NCBI GenBank assembly: GCA_035063785.1
Contig: JAPSFS010000006.1
Span: 138,841 to 202,840 of the forward strand
DNA from: Comamonas_C sp026954015
GTDB taxonomy: Bacteria; Pseudomonadota; Gammaproteobacteria; Burkholderiales; Burkholderiaceae_C
Length of the DNA: 64,000 bases
Direction of reading: 5' to 3'
The notes below the pieces were generated by a model. It saw only the letters and a list, made by a program, of their open reading frames with translations, did not search any database and was not told where the DNA came from. A program made the position numbers and the translations under genes. Every line of letters starts with the position of its first letter. Position 1 is the first letter of the stretch. Shown here in pieces: positions 61,739-64,000 of the stretch.

Positions 61739-62053
61739 TTACGCCGCCTCCCCGGACAGGTTCAGGTCTTGGCCTTCCTTGAGCCGCACGTAGGCCTTGC
61801 GCACGTTGTCGCGGCGACCCATCGTCTTGCCGAAGCGCTTGGCACGACCTTTCACGTTGACCACAGACACGCCGGTCACTTCCACCTTGAACAGCAACTC
61901 CACCGCCGCCTTGATTTCCGGCTTGGTGGCGCTCTGCAGCACCTTGAAGGTAACGACGTTGGTCTTCTCGGACACCATGGTGGCCTTCTCGGACACCACG
62001 GGCGCCACGAGCACCTGCATCAGACGGCCTTCGTCGAACTTGAGCGCGCTCAT
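61739..62053 (-). CDS. rplW: 50S ribosomal protein L23
   Basis: This is a 104-aa protein at the tunnel exit, docking site for trigger factor and SRP. VAPVVSEKATMVSEKTN and VNVKGRAKRFGKTMGRR are typical. It overlaps rplD by 4 bp. Confidence 0.97.
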   Translation of the reverse strand: MSALKFDEGRLMQVLVAPVVSEKATMVSEKTNVVTFKVLQSATKPEIKAAVELLFKVEVTGVSVVNVKGRAKRFGKTMGRRDNVRKAYVRLKEGQDLNLSGEAA

Positions 62054-62670
62054 GCGTACATCTCCTTGAGCTGGTCGATGGCGCCCTTGGTGACCAGCAC
62101 CTTCTTGTAGTGCACCAGCGAGACCGGATCCGCATAGCGCGGCTCGACGACGAAGACGTTCTTCAGGTTGCGCGACGCGAGGTAGAGGTTTTCATCGACC
62201 TCTTCGGCAATCACCATCACCGAGTCCAGGTTCATGGCCTTGAAACGACCGGCCAGCGCCTTGGTCTTGGGCGAATCGAGCTTGATCGAGTCGACCACCG
62301 CGAGGCGCCCTTCGCGCACGAGCTGCGACAGGATGGAAGCCATCCCTGCGCGGTACATCTTCTTGTTGATCTTCTGCGCGAAGTTTTCTTCAGGCAGGTT
62401 CGGGAAGATACGACCGCCCCCACGCCACAGCGGCGACGAGGTCATGCCGGCACGCGCATTGCCCGTGCCCTTTTGCTTGAACGGCTTCTTGGTCGAATGG
62501 CGCACCTGCTGGCGGTCTTTTTGCGCGCGGGTGCCCTGGCGACCGTTGGCACGGTAGGCGACGACGACCTGGTGAATCAGATCCTCGTTGTATTGGCGAT
62601 CGAACACGGTTTCCGGCACGTCCACCTTGGACGCTGCCTGGCCTTGTTCATTCAGGAGTTCAAGCTGCAT
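62050..62670 (-). CDS. rplD: 50S ribosomal protein L4
   Basis: This 206-aa protein extends a loop into the exit tunnel (STKKPFKQKGTGNARAG). In E. coli it also represses the S10 operon through the leader RNA. Its start overlaps the rplC stop by one base. Confidence 0.97.
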   Translation of the reverse strand: MQLELLNEQGQAASKVDVPETVFDRQYNEDLIHQVVVAYRANGRQGTRAQKDRQQVRHSTKKPFKQKGTGNARAGMTSSPLWRGGGRIFPNLPEENFAQKINKKMYRAGMASILSQLVREGRLAVVDSIKLDSPKTKALAGRFKAMNLDSVMVIAEEVDENLYLASRNLKNVFVVEPRYADPVSLVHYKKVLVTKGAIDQLKEMYA

Positions 62671-63344
62671 CAGTTCGCTCCCTGGACAACGGGTGCCTTG
62701 ACCGCGGGACGCACCGCGACGAAGCCGCCCTTGGACCCCGGCACGGCACCCTTGATGAGCAGCAACTGCCGCGCCTCGTCGATGCGCACCACGTCCAGAT
62801 TCTGCGTGGTGACGGTGACGTCGCCCATGTGGCCCGTCATCTTCTTGCCGGGGAACACGCGACCAGGATCTTGCGCCATCGAGATCGAGCCCGGCACGTT
62901 GTGCGAGCGGCTGTTGCCGTGCGACGCGCGCTGCGAACCGAAGTTGTGGCGCTTGATCGTTCCGGCGTAGCCCTTGCCGATTGAGGTGCCCTGCACATCG
63001 ACCTTCTGACCCACGGCAAACACGTCGGTGACCGGCACGGCGGAGCCGGCGGGGTATTTGTTTGCGGTATCGGCCGTCACGCGGAATTCCCGCATGACCT
63101 GACCGGCTTGCACGCCCGCCTTGGCGAGGTGTCCGGCTTGCGGCTTGGTGACGCGCGAAGCCTTGCGCGTCCCGTAGGTAACCTGCAGGGCCACGTAGCC
63201 GTCGCTTTCCTGGGTCTTCACCTGGGTGACGCGGTTGCCGGAGACGTCCACCACCGTGACCGGAATCGACTCCCCGTCATCGGTGAACAGACGCATCATG
63301 CCCACCTTGCGGCCCAGCAACCCCATGGAGTTACTCAGACTCAT
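62670..63344 (-). CDS. rplC: 50S ribosomal protein L3
   Basis: This is a 224-aa assembly-initiator protein. LLGRKVGMMRLFTDDGESIP and the tip region RASHGNSRSHNVPGSISM, with the Gln that PrmB methylates (AQDPGRVFPGKKM), are conserved. A promoter and a structured leader lie in the unusually long 207-bp gap after rpsJ. Confidence 0.97.
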   Translation of the reverse strand: MSLSNSMGLLGRKVGMMRLFTDDGESIPVTVVDVSGNRVTQVKTQESDGYVALQVTYGTRKASRVTKPQAGHLAKAGVQAGQVMREFRVTADTANKYPAGSAVPVTDVFAVGQKVDVQGTSIGKGYAGTIKRHNFGSQRASHGNSRSHNVPGSISMAQDPGRVFPGKKMTGHMGDVTVTTQNLDVVRIDEARQLLLIKGAVPGSKGGFVAVRPAVKAPVVQGAN

Positions 63345-63453
63345 GTTTTGTTCTCCGAAACTTCCACCGCATCGACTTCAATTGGCCTATGCGTTTGCGC
63401 CGTCGCGTTCACCCTGGGGTGTCCACGCCGGCGCGTGAAAGAAGGTTGTTCAA

Positions 63454-63488
63454 GCTTCGCGCTGCCGAAACGGTTTTTTGCGCGAAGC
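63454..63488 (-). promoter_or_regulatory. 5' leader hairpin of the rplC transcript
   Basis: On the minus strand GCTTCGCGC and GCGCGAAGC form a perfect 9-bp stem with a 17-base A-rich loop. The hairpin begins at the transcription start predicted from the promoter at 63494-63522. It is followed by TTGAACAAC, not a T-tract, so it is not a classical terminator. Confidence 0.55.
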
Positions 63489-63493
63489 CGCTG

Positions 63494-63522
63494 ATTCTAC
63501 TGCAATGCGCGAAAGCCGGCAA
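63494..63522 (-). promoter_or_regulatory. Internal promoter of the S10 operon upstream of rplC
   Basis: On the minus strand TTGCCG, a 17-bp spacer and TAGAAT make a good sigma-70 promoter (4 of 6 and 5 of 6). It lies in the rpsJ-rplC gap and predicts a leader of about 143 nt before rplC. A stem-loop made from CCGGCA-GGCC and GGCC-TTGCCGG overlaps the -35 box. Confidence 0.6.
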
Positions 63523-63551
63523 GGCCATGGCCTGCCGGACCCTCCTCGTTT

Positions 63552-63863
63552 TTATTGCAGCTTGATCTCCACGTCGACACCGGCGGGCAGGTCGAGCTTC
63601 ATCAGCGCGTCCACCGTCTTGTCGGTCGGATCGACGATGTCCATCAAGCGCTGGTGCGTACGAATTTCGAGCTGGTCGCGGCTGGTCTTGTTGACGTGCG
63701 GCGAACGCAGGATGTCGAAACGCTTCATGCGCGTGGGCAGGGGCACGGGGCCCTTGACGATCGCGCCGGTGCGCTTGGCGGTATCAACGATTTCGGCAGC
63801 CGATTGATCAATCAGCTTGTAGTCGAACGCCTTCAGGCGAATACGGATTTTTTGCTTGGACAT
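63552..63863 (-). CDS. rpsJ: 30S ribosomal protein S10 (NusE)
   Basis: This 103-aa protein starts MSKQKIRIRLKAFDYKLIDQ and contains KGPVPLPTRMKRFDILRSPH. It also serves in antitermination with NusB. ATG 63863 is the family start; the longer frame runs into the tuf 3' end. Confidence 0.98.
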   Translation of the reverse strand: MSKQKIRIRLKAFDYKLIDQSAAEIVDTAKRTGAIVKGPVPLPTRMKRFDILRSPHVNKTSRDQLEIRTHQRLMDIVDPTDKTVDALMKLDLPAGVDVEIKLQ

Positions 63864-63888
63864 GAATAATTCCCAGTGATGTCGAGAA

Positions 63889-64000
63889 TTACTCGATGAT
63901 CTTGGCCACGACGCCCGCGCCCACGGTGCGCCCGCCCTCGCGGATGGCAAAGCGCAGGCCCTCTTCCATCGCAATGGGGTGGATGAGCTTGACGGTCATG
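63889..64000 (-). CDS. tuf: Elongation factor Tu, C-terminal end (cut by the window)
   Basis: The minus strand encodes the last residues of EF-Tu, ending in FAIREGGRTVGAGVVAKIIE and a TAA stop, 25 bp before rpsJ. The 5' part lies outside the window. It delivers aminoacyl-tRNA to the ribosome. Confidence 0.95.
   Translation of the reverse strand, partial: MTVKLIHPIAMEEGLRFAIREGGRTVGAGVVAKIIE

Overview
This window is a gene-dense, GC-rich stretch of chromosome from a betaproteobacterium of the order Burkholderiales, most likely family Comamonadaceae. The evidence is the protein types (PhaM-like granule protein, TorF-type porin next to glnK-amtB, S3 with a long charged tail), the atpIBEFHAGDC order, and a dispersed intergenic repeat of about 40 bp (arms like ATAGCTGCTGGCGCTT and AAGCGCTAGAGGCCA) of a kind I associate with this family. 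I see no insertion sequence, prophage, integrase or CRISPR array; the window is core chromosome with some unusual gene arrangements.

Layout. 45-6518: a branched-chain-amino-acid-type ABC transporter (two ATPases, two permeases, one binding protein) followed by a PaaK-like adenylate-forming protein. 6570-9198 (minus): TauE-type permease, ybeY, panD and phoH. 9246-12386: ruvA, a lipoprotein trypsin-like protease, ruvB. 12544-29952: a nitrogen block, with glnA-glnL-glnG, a porin-glnK-amtB unit, then gltB-gltD running without a break into dapL-lysA-nadE-dapF. 30182-37410: a fatty-acid-hydroxylase/YhhN fusion, an orphan glcD-like gene, a PhaM-like protein, a protein phosphatase, an M20 amidohydrolase, a small hypothetical and a LysE exporter. 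37440-44192: tRNA-Arg(CCG), a TetR regulator and a divergent RND efflux operon. 44321-45822: a di-haem cytochrome c and a conserved hypothetical. 45951-53318 (minus): the complete F-type ATP synthase operon. 53446-54461: DUF493 protein and lipB. 54496-57008 (minus): a PTS relay (EIIA, HPr, EI). 57070-58328: a lipoprotein and a GNAT acetyltransferase. 58475-64000 (minus): the S10 ribosomal operon from rpsQ back to rpsJ and the 3' end of tuf.

The most interesting signal is the nitrogen block. Three sigma-54 (-24/-12) promoters can be read directly: upstream of glnA (12476-12491), of the porin-glnK-amtB unit (16772-16787) and of gltB (19396-19411). The gltB promoter has a perfect NtrC palindrome (19306-19322) about 108 bp upstream of the expected start, with a second weaker site exactly 21 bp further up; the glnA promoter has one at nearly the same distance. 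The NtrB/NtrC pair that would act on these sites is encoded between them. Because gltB, gltD, dapL, lysA, nadE and dapF are separated by 24, 8, 20, 12 and -4 bp with no terminator seen, the parsimonious reading is one NtrC-controlled operon that makes glutamate and passes it to a one-step DapL diaminopimelate route, with ammonia-dependent NAD synthetase in the same unit. That combination is my best candidate for an undescribed system.

Other points of interest: the dispersed repeat occurs at least nine times, once inside a coding frame, once at a start codon, and once between an enhancer-like region and its sigma-54 promoter; a lipoprotein protease sits between ruvA and ruvB; the rplC message appears to begin with a hairpin; and the TetR-RND intergenic region has both -10 boxes inside the arms of one palindrome.
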